Shown piece by piece: positions 8,844-18,474 of a stretch of 64,000 nt of DNA. The position numbers and the translations under genes are program-made. The DNA is from Butyrivibrio hungatei DSM 14810 (GTDB taxonomy: Bacteria > Bacillota > Clostridia > Lachnospirales > Lachnospiraceae), in contig NZ_FRDH01000008.1 of assembly GCF_900143205.1 (NCBI RefSeq), forward strand, positions 115,058 to 179,057, written 5' to 3'. The number at the start of each line of letters is the position of its first letter. The stretch's first letter is position 1. The notes beneath the pieces were generated by a model. The model did no database searches. It saw only the letters and a program-made list of their open reading frames with translations, and had not been told where the DNA came from.

Positions 8844-8864
8844 GTATTTTTTCTTGACACCTAT
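8833..8864 (-). terminator. Hairpin overlapping the AraC stop and the ylxM promoter
   Basis: A 12-bp perfect stem (ATAGGTGTCAAG / CTTGACACCTAT) with an 8-nt loop begins at the AraC stop codon and is followed on the minus strand by TATTATTTT. It can act as a terminator for the inserted ilvA-yitT-GH25-AraC genes while its second arm supplies the TTGACA of the ylxM promoter. Confidence 0.65.
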
Positions 8865-9706
8865 ATCTTGACATCAGATGGTAAAATTCCAAGCTGATTT
8901 TTAAATGCTCTGCTAAAAGAGGAATAATCTTTAAAACCACACTCAAGGCAGGCTGTAGTAGCCGGCATTCCTGACATTATCAGGTTTCTGGCCATCAGTA
9001 TCCTCTTTTCAGAAATGTACTGATGAACAGAATATCCAGTTTCATTTTTGAAGATCCTCATCATATGATATTTGCTCATAAAGAAGTGATCTGCAAGAAA
9101 ATCGATTGAAAGATCTTTACTAAGATTCTCATTTATATATTCGATAAGATCCACAACTTTTCTGTTATATCTTGCCTCTGGCTTAAATCCGAAATTTTCC
9201 TCAATGCAGGCCTTGTTAAAAGAAATAAGGAACCGTAAAACATCGATTCTGGTAGTAAGCTTGCCTGCGTACTCCTTATCCTCTATATTAAGATCCTCTT
9301 TGATCTTAATCAGAGAATCATAGATATCAGCACTTACATTTGCCGGAAATCTCACCACGTGGCTTGCCACTTCTTCTGTTTTATCAAAGGCATTTAAAAG
9401 ACCATATTTTTCAAGGAAATCGTTACTCAGATACAGAATGATCCTGTCATAATCCTTGCCATCACCAGCCTCAAAAACAGGCTTATGAATGGCATACCTG
9501 TTTACAAGCACAAAATCGAAGGGCAAAAGATCATACTCTCGCCCTTCGATTATATATTTTACATTTCCGCCAAGAACAAGTATCAGCTTATGAAAATCAT
9601 GATAATGAAAAGGAACATCAAGCTTTTCACTATTTTTGATGTGAAAGAACTTATAATCCTGATTCAGATAACCCTTTTGTTCATAGCTTTTATCAATATT
9701 ATTCAT
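8861..9706 (-). CDS. AraC-family transcriptional regulator with cupin domain
   Basis: The 281-residue protein has an N-terminal cupin-like sensor (HYHDFHKLILVLGGN, residues 35-50) and a C-terminal double helix-turn-helix (residues 185-281) with FMSKYHMMRIFKNETGYSVH and the closing ACLECGFKDYSSFSRAFKNQ. The sensor type usually binds a small carbon compound, but the ligand is not evident. It starts 4 nt after the muramidase gene stop, so is cotranscribed with it. No matching target operator was identified. Confidence 0.88.
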   Translation of the reverse strand: MNNIDKSYEQKGYLNQDYKFFHIKNSEKLDVPFHYHDFHKLILVLGGNVKYIIEGREYDLLPFDFVLVNRYAIHKPVFEAGDGKDYDRIILYLSNDFLEKYGLLNAFDKTEEVASHVVRFPANVSADIYDSLIKIKEDLNIEDKEYAGKLTTRIDVLRFLISFNKACIEENFGFKPEARYNRKVVDLIEYINENLSKDLSIDFLADHFFMSKYHMMRIFKNETGYSVHQYISEKRILMARNLIMSGMPATTACLECGFKDYSSFSRAFKNQLGILPSDVKI

Positions 9707-9710
9707 AGTA

Positions 9711-10799
9711 TCAATAATCAGTTATACAAATGTTAAGGTCAACGTTTCCATCGATTCCATCCACTTTACCAGAATCTGTATACTGCCAGATATTAAAGTG
9801 ATATGGATAATACTGTTCTTCTCCATAATATGCGATCCAGATGTCATAATCATCAACATCTGCCGCGTCCATAAGCAATGTAAAGGACTTAACATTGCCG
9901 TAGATCATAGGAGTATAGCCAGCCTTCTTGACTGTGTCGCAGAAAGTCCTGGCTACAAGTTCATATTCTTCAGTAGTCAGATTTAAAGTTCTGGCTGAAT
10001 CAGACTCAGCAGACTCAACATCAATAACTACAGGGTATTTGATATCATAAGGCTCGATCATATCAAGAAGTATCTGAACTTCCTCACGGGCCTCCTGCTC
10101 ATTGATAGCCTGTGTGTAGAAATACACACCAACATCAATACCATTCGCTAAAGCGCCTTCAATATTATCTGTAAAGCAGTCATCTAGAACGATCTTGCCC
10201 TCAGTATTACCTCTAAAGCCAACTCTGATAAATGCAAAATCAATGCCCTGTGCTGCAACCTTCTCCCAGTTGATCTTCCCCTGGAATCTTGAAACATCAA
10301 CTCCCTGTTTCACTTTAACATTGATATCAGGACCCACATATTCAAGAAATCCCTTGTCATTATAAGCAAAGTCTCCCTGTGAGAATCCGTGATGCTCAAT
10401 CTGGTCAGATATTGGGAAGAAGTAATATCTTCCAGCACTTGCAACAACTATCTGATCAGGGAAAAGAGATCTGATTGTAGCTGTAGTGCCTTCACCAGCT
10501 TCAAGCTTTTGCTGGATCATATCTCTAAAAGACTTCTTAGTCTTTTCCTCAACCTCTTTTTTAGCTTCATCAAGCATGATCCTGGTTTCTGTCTCTGTAT
10601 AGTAGCCCTCATTGTTAAGAGCTTCCAACTCGCTCCTGACCGCCTCTTCTTCTCTCTGAAGAGTAGCATTCTTGATAAGCAAAGTGATACTAAAGATAAA
10701 TGCCATTACAGCAAGTAAGCTCAAAAATATAATAGAAATTATGTTATGAGTATTACGCACCCCTCGTCTCTCACGAGTGTCCAAGCTAGTATTATTCAT
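9711..10799 (-). CDS. Membrane-anchored GH25 muramidase
   Basis: The 362-residue protein has a short cytoplasmic N-terminus, one membrane segment (about residues 20-42), a coiled-coil-like stretch (50-100), then a glycoside hydrolase family 25 domain (about 165-362). The family's acid motif is seen as VVIDVES (Asp and Glu), and GVDVSRFQGKINWEKV opens the barrel. GH25 enzymes cut the N-acetylmuramic acid to N-acetylglucosamine bond of peptidoglycan. There is no cleavable signal peptide, so it likely stays attached to the outer face of the membrane and acts in wall remodelling. It lies between yitT and the AraC gene, spacing 2 and 4 nt. Confidence 0.9.
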   Translation of the reverse strand: MNNTSLDTRERRGVRNTHNIISIIFLSLLAVMAFIFSITLLIKNATLQREEEAVRSELEALNNEGYYTETETRIMLDEAKKEVEEKTKKSFRDMIQQKLEAGEGTTATIRSLFPDQIVVASAGRYYFFPISDQIEHHGFSQGDFAYNDKGFLEYVGPDINVKVKQGVDVSRFQGKINWEKVAAQGIDFAFIRVGFRGNTEGKIVLDDCFTDNIEGALANGIDVGVYFYTQAINEQEAREEVQILLDMIEPYDIKYPVVIDVESAESDSARTLNLTTEEYELVARTFCDTVKKAGYTPMIYGNVKSFTLLMDAADVDDYDIWIAYYGEEQYYPYHFNIWQYTDSGKVDGIDGNVDLNICITDY

Positions 10800-10801
10800 A
10801 A

Positions 10802-11680
10802 TTAGATTCTCTCATCAAAATAGCTTTTGTATCCTTCACCGTAGATCTCACTTGCACTTGAGATGATCATAAATGCATTAGGATCCTCGTCTCTTACGAT
10901 ATCCTCAGCAAGAGGTGAAAGTCTCTTTTTAATTGCGCACATGATAACCTTCTTGTCTTCGCCGCTGTATGCACCCTTGGCAAAAACATGTGTAGCACCA
11001 ATATCAAGCTCCTCAAGAAGTCTTGATGTAATGATATCAGGCTTGTCAGAAATAATATAGATAAGCTTAGCCTCATCTCTACCATATAAAACAAGATCAA
11101 GGCAATAAGATGTGACCATGACTGACATAAATGAATATAGAGATGCTTTGAAATCTCCAAATACAAATCCCGCTATCATCAGAATTACCACATCAGTCAA
11201 AAGATAAAGCATTCCAGTTTTGATATGTGGGTATTTAATTCTAAGTAACTTGATTATAACATCTGTACCACCAGTTGTGGCATGACATTTAAATACAAAT
11301 CCAATAGCTACAGCAAGTATGGCGCTACCAAATGTTGCACCAAGAAAAGTATCCCTAACAATAAAGCCTGATAAATACTTGGTACAAAGATCAGTAACCC
11401 AGGAAATAACTGCAGTACAATAAATCGTAGAAACAGTAAATCTAATACCAAACTTCCATATCGCTATGATCAAGATAGGAATATTCATGATCATGAACCA
11501 AAGACCAGTACCAATATTAACGATACGATTTAGTACGATGGCAAGACCTGTAAGTCCTCCAGGAGCTATATTATTTGGATCGATCATAAGTGCTGTAGCT
11601 GCTCCATATAAAATAGCACCCAATGTTATGAGTCCATACTCTGCGATTCTTTTTGTTGTTTTAGATTTACCGATTTTCAT
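10802..11680 (-). CDS. YitT-family membrane protein
   Basis: The 292-residue protein has five or six N-terminal membrane segments (DUF161 repeats, with APGGLTGLAIVLNR and ATTGGTDVIIKL) and a C-terminal DUF2179 cytoplasmic domain (about residues 205-290, GATHVFAKGAYSGEDKKVIM). Members are widespread in Firmicutes; their substrate is not known. It starts 2 nt after the ilvA stop and is 2 nt before the muramidase gene. Confidence 0.92.
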   Translation of the reverse strand: MKIGKSKTTKRIAEYGLITLGAILYGAATALMIDPNNIAPGGLTGLAIVLNRIVNIGTGLWFMIMNIPILIIAIWKFGIRFTVSTIYCTAVISWVTDLCTKYLSGFIVRDTFLGATFGSAILAVAIGFVFKCHATTGGTDVIIKLLRIKYPHIKTGMLYLLTDVVILMIAGFVFGDFKASLYSFMSVMVTSYCLDLVLYGRDEAKLIYIISDKPDIITSRLLEELDIGATHVFAKGAYSGEDKKVIMCAIKKRLSPLAEDIVRDEDPNAFMIISSASEIYGEGYKSYFDERI

Positions 11681-11682
11681 TT

Positions 11683-12909
11683 TTAAATATTCGTCCTTAC
11701 TATCCTTGGCTGATAGCCATTTTCATTAAGAGCATTCATTATCTGCTCTTTGTGCTCGGTACCGAAGGCCTCAAGTGTGATCCTAAGCTCAACGGCCGCA
11801 CTTCTGTTAATAGATACAAACTGGTTATGCTCAAGCTTGATAACATTACCATTTACATCTGCAATAATTCCAGAAACTCTTGAAAGTTCACCTGGCTTAT
11901 CTGGTAAAAGAACTGAAACTGTAAAGATTCTGTCTCTCATAATAAGACCCTGCTGAACTACAGATGACATTGTTATAATATCCATATTACCACCTGACAA
12001 TACACAGGCAACCTTTTTGTCCTTAACATCAAGCTGCTTGAGCGCAGCAACTGATAAAAGACCTGAATTCTCAACTACCATCTTGTGATTTTCTACCATA
12101 TCAAGGAAAGAAACTACAAGATCTTCATCAGGAACAGTGATGATCTCATCAATATTCTTGGAAATATATGGGAATATCTTCTCTCCTGGCTTCTTAACAG
12201 CTGTACCATCAGCAATGGTATTAACTGTTGGAAGTGTCACAACGTGTCCAGCTTTAAGAGATTCCTGCATGCAGTTAGCACCAGCTGGCTCAACTCCAAT
12301 AACTTTGATCTTAGGGTTAAGTAGCTTTGCAAGTGTAGAAACGCCTGTGGCAAGTCCGCCTCCTCCAATAGGAACAAGAATGTAATCAACTGTTGGAAGC
12401 TCTTTGATGATCTCCATAGCGATCGTACCCTGTCCTGTAGCTACATCAAGGTCATCAAAAGGATGAACCATTGTATAGCCGTTCTCTTCAGCAAGCTTGC
12501 AAGCATGTTCATAAGCTTCATCAAAGACATTACCATGTAAAACAACTTCAGCTCCAAGAGCCTTGGTTCTGTTAACTTTAATAAGAGGTGTAGAAGTTGG
12601 CATTACGATAGTAGCTTTAACACCGTAAGCTTTGGCAGCATAAGCAACGCCCTGAGCATGGTTACCAGCAGAAGCTGTTATAAGTCCCTTTTTTCTCTCT
12701 TCATCTGAAAGAGTTGTGATCTTATAATAAGCGCCTCTAACCTTGTATGCACCGGTTCTCTGAAGGTTCTCAGGCTTGAGATAAACCTTGTTGCCAGATA
12801 AGTTACTAAAATAATCGCTGTAAATAAGCTTTGTTTCAAGAGTTACTTTTTTTACATCTTCATAAGCTTCTTCAAATTTCTCAAGTGTCATCTTGCTATC
12901 GTCTGCCAT
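11683..12909 (-). CDS. ilvA: Threonine ammonia-lyase with C-terminal ACT-like domain
   Basis: The 408-residue PLP enzyme has the lysine segment QRTGAYKVRGA (Schiff-base Lys), the SAGNHAQG substrate loop and the GGGG phosphate cradle (VPIGGGGLATG). Residues about 325-408 form an ACT-like regulatory domain (DKPGELSRVSGIIADVNGN). It deaminates threonine to 2-oxobutanoate. The short single-ACT form is found in both biosynthetic and catabolic lyases of Clostridia, so the role in isoleucine synthesis is likely but not certain. It follows ftsY by 18 nt, an unusual neighbour. Confidence 0.92.
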   Translation of the reverse strand: MADDSKMTLEKFEEAYEDVKKVTLETKLIYSDYFSNLSGNKVYLKPENLQRTGAYKVRGAYYKITTLSDEERKKGLITASAGNHAQGVAYAAKAYGVKATIVMPTSTPLIKVNRTKALGAEVVLHGNVFDEAYEHACKLAEENGYTMVHPFDDLDVATGQGTIAMEIIKELPTVDYILVPIGGGGLATGVSTLAKLLNPKIKVIGVEPAGANCMQESLKAGHVVTLPTVNTIADGTAVKKPGEKIFPYISKNIDEIITVPDEDLVVSFLDMVENHKMVVENSGLLSVAALKQLDVKDKKVACVLSGGNMDIITMSSVVQQGLIMRDRIFTVSVLLPDKPGELSRVSGIIADVNGNVIKLEHNQFVSINRSAAVELRITLEAFGTEHKEQIMNALNENGYQPRIVRTNI

Positions 12910-12927
12910 TTCAAGTCTCCTCGCTTT

Positions 12928-13857
12928 TTAGTCTTTTTTGTCAAATTCAGTGAGTGCTGTAACAAATTCATCAGAGTTGAATCTCTGAAGATCATCGATT
13001 CCTTCACCAACTCCAATAAACTTAACAGGAATATTAAGCTCTGATACGATTGCTACTGCAATTCCGCCCTTTGCTGTTCCATCAAGTTTAGTTAGGATGA
13101 TACCTGTCAGATCTGCAACTTCTCCAAACTCTCTAGCCTGAATGATAGCATTCTGACCAGTTGTTCCATCAAGAACGATAAAGTTCTCTCTGCAGATATC
13201 AGAAAGCTCCTTATCAATGATCCTGTTCATCTTGGCAAGCTCTTCCATAAGATTCTTTTTGTTATGGAGTCTGCCGGCAGTATCAACAATAAGGATATCA
13301 CAGCCTCTTGCCTTATATGCACCTACCGCGTCATAGATAACGCTGGCAGGGTCAGCACCTTCTTTGCCCGCAATAAGAGGTACATCAGCTCTGTTAGCCC
13401 ACTCTCTGAGCTGCTCTGTTGCAGCTGCTCTATATGTATCAGCCGCAGCAATCAGAACTTTTTTGCCCCTGTTTTTGTAAATAGATGCAAGCTTACCAAC
13501 CGATGTTGTCTTGCCAACTCCATTTACACCGATAACAAATATAACTGTCTTCTTATCCTCAAAATCATAGGCATGCTCGTCAGTCTTCATCTGCTGTCTG
13601 ATAATAGAAATAAGCAGTTCCCTACAATCATTAGGATTATTAATCTTTTGCTTCTTGACCTCTTCTCTGAGCTGATCCATTATCCTGCTGGTGGCATTGA
13701 CGCCAATATCACCCATGATCAGGATCTCTTCAAGCTCTTCGTAGAAGTCCTCATCGATACTTGAAAAACCACTAAATACATTGTCAAAGCCTTTTGTAAT
13801 ATTATCTCTTGTCTTTGACAGGCCCTCCTGTAATCTACTAAAAAAATTATTAGCCAT
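12928..13857 (-). CDS. ftsY: SRP receptor FtsY
   Basis: The 309-residue GTPase consists of the N and G domains only (GVNGVGKTTSVGKLA near residue 108, DTAGR, TKLDGTAKGG), without the acidic A domain of enterobacterial FtsY, as is normal for Firmicutes. It docks SRP-ribosome complexes at the membrane. Its ATG shares 1 nt with the smc stop codon. Confidence 0.96.
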   Translation of the reverse strand: MANNFFSRLQEGLSKTRDNITKGFDNVFSGFSSIDEDFYEELEEILIMGDIGVNATSRIMDQLREEVKKQKINNPNDCRELLISIIRQQMKTDEHAYDFEDKKTVIFVIGVNGVGKTTSVGKLASIYKNRGKKVLIAAADTYRAAATEQLREWANRADVPLIAGKEGADPASVIYDAVGAYKARGCDILIVDTAGRLHNKKNLMEELAKMNRIIDKELSDICRENFIVLDGTTGQNAIIQAREFGEVADLTGIILTKLDGTAKGGIAVAIVSELNIPVKFIGVGEGIDDLQRFNSDEFVTALTEFDKKD

Positions 13858-16800
13858 TAATTCGTAAGCTCCTTATCAATAAGGTTGACACTAACAAGAG
13901 TAGATACACCCTTCTCCTGCATAGTGATACCGTAAAGTCTGTCAGCACTTTCCATTGTACCACGCCTGTGGGTGATTACAATAAACTGTGTACTTGAAAG
14001 CTTATGCAGATACTTGGCAAAACGTACTACGTTGTTTTCATCAAGCGCCGCCTCAATCTCATCAAGAAGACAGAATGGTGAAGGCTTAAGATTCTGGATA
14101 GCAAAAAGAAGCGCAATAGCTGTAAGTGCCTTCTCACCACCGGACATCTGCATCATATTAACAAGCTTCTTTCCTGGTGGCTGAGCATTGATCCTGATTC
14201 CTGCCTCAAGGACATCCTCGTCCTCAGCAAGTTCAAGGCTACCCTTACCGCCTCCAAACATCTCTTTAAACACCTTATCAAACTCATTGTTAATAAGTCT
14301 GAACTGTTCAATAAACTGCTTACGCATTGACTCATCAAGCTCTTTGATGATCTCTTTGAGCTGTCTTTCAGCCTCAATAAGGTCATCATGCTGAGTCTTC
14401 ATGAATGTGTATCTCTCCATGAGGTTCTTATAATCCTCGATGGCGTTGACGTTTACATCGCCAAGCTTTCTGATGGAGTCCTTAAGAGAATTAGTTTCTT
14501 TTCTCATAGCAGGAACATCAGTCATCTCTTCATCTCTTAGCTCAGCTGCATCAGATAGAGTAATCTCATACTCATTCCACATGTAGTTAATATGTGACTC
14601 AATAGATTCCTGACACTTTTCCTTTTTAGAAGTAAGTCTTATTACTTCCTTCTCAAGGTCAGACATCTGCTTGTTAAGTTCTTCTGTCTTACCAAAGAAT
14701 TCCTTCTGTGACTCAGAAAGAGCAAGCTTCCTCTCCTTCTTTTCATCAAGTTCCTTGGTAGCACCAGACTGGACATCTGCTGAAGCCTCAATAGTAAGCT
14801 TGATCTCTTCGATATCATGTTTGTTCTGTTCAAGTGCTGCAGCATTCTCAGCCATAGCTTCCTGAATCTCTAAAAGAGCCTTCTCTTCAGTTTCAATATC
14901 AGCATCTACACGGTCGATATTCTGCTGCTGGAATTCCTGTTTCTGAGCAATCTTCTCGTACTCAATATCCCACTTAGAAACCTTTTCGTTCTCAGCTTCT
15001 TCGATCTGGTGGAGCCCTTCAAGTTCCTTCTGGAACTTTTCAACCTTCTCTGTGCAGAGCTTTTCAGTATTTTCAGATGATAAAAGAGCTGACTCAGCCG
15101 CTTCTTTTTCTCTGGCGATCTCTTCGATCTTGTTCTCTATCTCATCATTCTCAGCCTTGAGGTCGCTATAGCCAGCCTTCTGTTCCTTCTGTCTCTCTTC
15201 CTCATTCTGAACATTAAGTCTTGCAGTATTCTGCTCGATGAACTTGCCCTGAAGTTCTGTTCTAAGTTCTTCAGAAAGAGTTCTGAGTTCATTTCTCTTA
15301 GCCTTGGCTTCCTCGATTTCTTTCTGGAGAGTATCCATCTGTTCCTTGTACTTCTTGACATTCTTCTCCATGTCATCCATCTCACGACGTCTTCCAAGGA
15401 GATTGCTGTTATTCTTGAAAGCACCACCACTGATAGCGCCACCAGGAACAAGAAGTTCACCCTCAAGGGTAACCATACGAACAGTATAATTATATTTTCT
15501 TGCGATCTTGACCGCATTATCTACGTTGTCTACAGCAACGATCCTGCCAAGCATAGCCTTAGCAACAGATCTGTACTTAGGATCAGTATCTACAAGCTCA
15601 TCAGCCATTCCTAAAACACCAGGCTCGTTAAGTGCCTCTTTTGCCTTGAGTTCAGGAGGATTTTCGAGTGATGTAAGAGGAAGGAATGTAGCTCTACCTG
15701 CCTTTGTATCCTTCAGATATCTGATCATCTTCTTGGCCGTTTCTTCATCGTCAGTAACGATGTTCTGGATATTACCGCCAAGAGCAACCTCGATAGCTGT
15801 CTCATACTTTGGCTGTGTCTTGATGATATCAGCTACAACACCGATGATACCTTTAGTATCATCCTTTCTTTCCATAACCTTCTTAACAGAGCCGCCGTAA
15901 CCTTCATATCTCTCAGTAAGGTTAGCAAGAGCTTCAAGTCTTGATTTTTCCTGCTGATAAAGCCCTTGAGTCTTACGAAGCTCAGCATCCTTCTGTGTCA
16001 TGCTCTCTCTGATAGAAACAATCTCCTGGTCCGTCTCTTTCTGCTTCTTGTTCATCTCAGAGATCTCAGCTGTGATCCTGTCAAATTCATCCTTGAGTTT
16101 CTGAATAGTCTCCTGCTGCTTGGACTCATCAGACTGTGCTCTAACGAGCTTACCAGTAAGCTCAGCCTTTCTGATGTTGACCTGCTCCTTCATAGTATCA
16201 AGGGATGAAAGCTTGGATTTAATAGTAGCTCTATTATTAAGAGTCTCAATAATAGTACTCTTGCACTCCTCGATCTCGTCATTGATATTAGAGATCTGTG
16301 TAAGTACCCTATCGAGCTCCTTTCTAGCTTCATTTCTGCTTTCAGAAAGCTTCTCAGCTTCTGAATCTATAACATCTTTTTCTGCCTTATACTTTTCTTT
16401 TTCTTTATTCTTATCAGCAATCTTAGCCTGCTCATCTTCGATACGGGTCTTGTAATGAGCATCATTTGTAGAAGCTGCCTTGATCTTCTCGTTTAAGATA
16501 CCGATCTGTCCTTCAAGCTTCTCTCTTTTTACAGAAGAATCTGTGATCTTTGCTCTTGCTTCATCGATCTCTCTATCGAGGGTTTCAAGTTCTTTCTGGA
16601 TTTCCTCATAGCTAACCTTGGCATTTTCGTAATTATCTTTTGCCTCAGCAAGTGAACCATTAGCAATTTCAAGGTTTTTCTCAGCTGCATCAAGCTGTTC
16701 CTTCTGATTCTTGTTTTCAACAAGGAACATATTAACATCCAAAGTCTTGAGCCGTTCCCTCAACTTAAGATATTCCTTGGCAACCTCTGACTGCTTCTCC

Positions 16801-17414
16801 AAAGGTCCGATCTGTTTTTCAAGCTCTGATAAGATATCACTAAGTCTTGTGAGGTTGATCTTTTCCTCTTCAAGCTTCTTGATAGCAGTCTCCTTGCGGG
16901 ACTTAAATTTAACGATACCAGCAGCCTCATCAAAAAGATTACGTCTATCCTCAGGCTTACTGGAAAGGATCTGGTCAATCTGGCCCTGTCCGATGATAGA
17001 ATAGCCCTCTTTACCGATACCGGTATCCATAAAGAGCTCGTTGACGTCCTTGAGACGACATGCTGAACCGTTGATCATATATTCACTCTCTCCAGAACGA
17101 TAGAGACGTCTGGAGACAGTTACTTCATCATAATCGATTGCAAGTGAATGATCTGAATTATCCAAAGTGATGGCAACATAAGCGTAGCCCAAAGGCTTAC
17201 GAAGCTCAGTTCCCGAAAAGATAACATCCTGCATGGATCCTCCACGCAGCTGTTTGATACGTTGCTCACCAAGGACCCATCTGACAGCATCGGCAACATT
17301 ACTCTTACCTGAGCCGTTAGGTCCTACAATACCAGTGATACCGTTGTGAAAATCAAATTTTATTTTATTAGCAAATGACTTAAAGCCATGAATCTCAATG
17401 CTCTTTAAATACAT
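13857..17414 (-). CDS. smc: Chromosome condensation protein SMC
   Basis: The 1185-residue protein has the complete SMC layout: Walker A (GPNGSGKSNV, residue 32 onward), a long coiled coil (about 165-500), hinge (about 520-680, with GGAISGG), the return coiled coil (about 680-1020), ABC signature MSGGEKALTAIAL and Walker B PFCLLDEIEAALDE. It forms the ring of the SMC-ScpAB condensin. The gene overlaps the end of rnc by 20 nt and the start of ftsY by 1 nt, so the three are cotranslated. Confidence 0.97.
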   Translation of the reverse strand: MYLKSIEIHGFKSFANKIKFDFHNGITGIVGPNGSGKSNVADAVRWVLGEQRIKQLRGGSMQDVIFSGTELRKPLGYAYVAITLDNSDHSLAIDYDEVTVSRRLYRSGESEYMINGSACRLKDVNELFMDTGIGKEGYSIIGQGQIDQILSSKPEDRRNLFDEAAGIVKFKSRKETAIKKLEEEKINLTRLSDILSELEKQIGPLEKQSEVAKEYLKLRERLKTLDVNMFLVENKNQKEQLDAAEKNLEIANGSLAEAKDNYENAKVSYEEIQKELETLDREIDEARAKITDSSVKREKLEGQIGILNEKIKAASTNDAHYKTRIEDEQAKIADKNKEKEKYKAEKDVIDSEAEKLSESRNEARKELDRVLTQISNINDEIEECKSTIIETLNNRATIKSKLSSLDTMKEQVNIRKAELTGKLVRAQSDESKQQETIQKLKDEFDRITAEISEMNKKQKETDQEIVSIRESMTQKDAELRKTQGLYQQEKSRLEALANLTERYEGYGGSVKKVMERKDDTKGIIGVVADIIKTQPKYETAIEVALGGNIQNIVTDDEETAKKMIRYLKDTKAGRATFLPLTSLENPPELKAKEALNEPGVLGMADELVDTDPKYRSVAKAMLGRIVAVDNVDNAVKIARKYNYTVRMVTLEGELLVPGGAISGGAFKNNSNLLGRRREMDDMEKNVKKYKEQMDTLQKEIEEAKAKRNELRTLSEELRTELQGKFIEQNTARLNVQNEEERQKEQKAGYSDLKAENDEIENKIEEIAREKEAAESALLSSENTEKLCTEKVEKFQKELEGLHQIEEAENEKVSKWDIEYEKIAQKQEFQQQNIDRVDADIETEEKALLEIQEAMAENAAALEQNKHDIEEIKLTIEASADVQSGATKELDEKKERKLALSESQKEFFGKTEELNKQMSDLEKEVIRLTSKKEKCQESIESHINYMWNEYEITLSDAAELRDEEMTDVPAMRKETNSLKDSIRKLGDVNVNAIEDYKNLMERYTFMKTQHDDLIEAERQLKEIIKELDESMRKQFIEQFRLINNEFDKVFKEMFGGGKGSLELAEDEDVLEAGIRINAQPPGKKLVNMMQMSGGEKALTAIALLFAIQNLKPSPFCLLDEIEAALDENNVVRFAKYLHKLSSTQFIVITHRRGTMESADRLYGITMQEKGVSTLVSVNLIDKELTN

Positions 17415-18108
17415 TGTTCTTTTTCTTTAATACAAGAAGCGCCTCATAAGCAGCCTTTTGCTCGGCAGCTTTTTTGGTTTTTCCTGACCCCTCTCCCAAA
17501 TTCTTATCTCCAACAAAAACGCGGACATCAAATATTTTATCATGTTCAGGACCACTTTCGCCACATATTTCATATCTGACAGCTCCCAAATTTTGCCCCT
17601 GGGCAATCTCCTGAAGTATAGATTTGCTATCACTGAACATCTGCATACTCTCAACGTTTGTAAGCACATATGTATCAATAAAGCGCTTGGACTCTTCGAT
17701 TCCGCCATCCAGGAAAAGAGCTCCTATAACAGCTTCCATCATATCTGCTATGATAGACTCTTTATTCCTGCCTCCTGTGGCCTCTTCGCCCTTACCAAGC
17801 TGCATATATTTCTTGATGTTAAGTTTCTCAGAAGCAAAAGCAAGTGCAGGCTCACAAACAAGTGATGCTCTGATCTTGGAAAGTTCGCCTTCCTTTTTCT
17901 GAGGATATTTTCTAAAGAGAAATGCACTTGAAATCATCTCAAGAACTGCATCTCCAAGGAATTCAAGTCTTTCGTAGTCAGGCTTTTTGTTGATCTTTTG
18001 CTCATTAACAAAAGAACTGTGGGTAAAAGCCTGTGTAATAAGTGCCTTATCCTTAAATGTATATCCGATTGCTTTTTCAAAACTTTCAATATCTGCTGCT
18101 GTTAGCAT
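17395..18108 (-). CDS. rnc: Ribonuclease III
   Basis: The 237-residue protein has the RNase III signature (YERLEFLGDAVLEM, residues 45-58) with the acidic catalytic residues, and a C-terminal dsRNA-binding domain (about 160-230, ending GSGKTKKAAEQKAAYEAL). It processes rRNA precursors and structured RNA. AAAGAGGT precedes its ATG. Its 3' end overlaps smc by 20 nt. Confidence 0.97.
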   Translation of the reverse strand: MLTAADIESFEKAIGYTFKDKALITQAFTHSSFVNEQKINKKPDYERLEFLGDAVLEMISSAFLFRKYPQKKEGELSKIRASLVCEPALAFASEKLNIKKYMQLGKGEEATGGRNKESIIADMMEAVIGALFLDGGIEESKRFIDTYVLTNVESMQMFSDSKSILQEIAQGQNLGAVRYEICGESGPEHDKIFDVRVFVGDKNLGEGSGKTKKAAEQKAAYEALLVLKKKNNVFKEH

Positions 18109-18129
18109 AATTACCTCTTTTAAATGGAA

Positions 18130-18155
18130 ATGAGGCAGCTTTTATTCTGCCTCAT
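18130..18155 (-). terminator. Hairpin between acpP and rnc
   Basis: A 9-bp stem (ATGAGGCAG / CTGCCTCAT) with an 8-nt loop lies between acpP and rnc; on the minus strand it is followed by a moderate T/A tract. It probably lowers rnc-smc-ftsY transcription relative to acpP, or marks a processing site. Confidence 0.55.
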
Positions 18156-18185
18156 CCAAAATGCATTATCAAATCCGAATAAAAA

Positions 18186-18422
18186 TTATTTATCTGAAAG
18201 TGCTGTCTTAAGAAGCTCTACAGCCTCGCCAACAGTTGTGATGTTTTCTGTCTTCTCAGGATCAATCTGAACGTCAAACTCATCTTCAAGACCCATGATG
18301 ATCTGGAAAAGATCAAGTGAATCAGCACCAAGATCCTCAGTAAATGTTGTCTCCATTGTGATCTCCTCAGGATCAACATTTAAAACATTTGCAATAACTT
18401 CTTTCATCTTTTCGAATTCCAT
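18186..18422 (-). CDS. acpP: Acyl carrier protein
   Basis: The 78-residue acidic protein has the phosphopantetheine attachment site GADSLDLFQII (Ser about residue 35). It carries growing acyl chains for fatty acid synthesis. It follows plsX by 52 nt, its conserved place in Firmicutes. Confidence 0.97.
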   Translation of the reverse strand: MEFEKMKEVIANVLNVDPEEITMETTFTEDLGADSLDLFQIIMGLEDEFDVQIDPEKTENITTVGEAVELLKTALSDK

Positions 18423-18474
18423 AATAATCGACCTCTCTTACTGTCAAAAATATAATAAAAATATAATCAATGCC

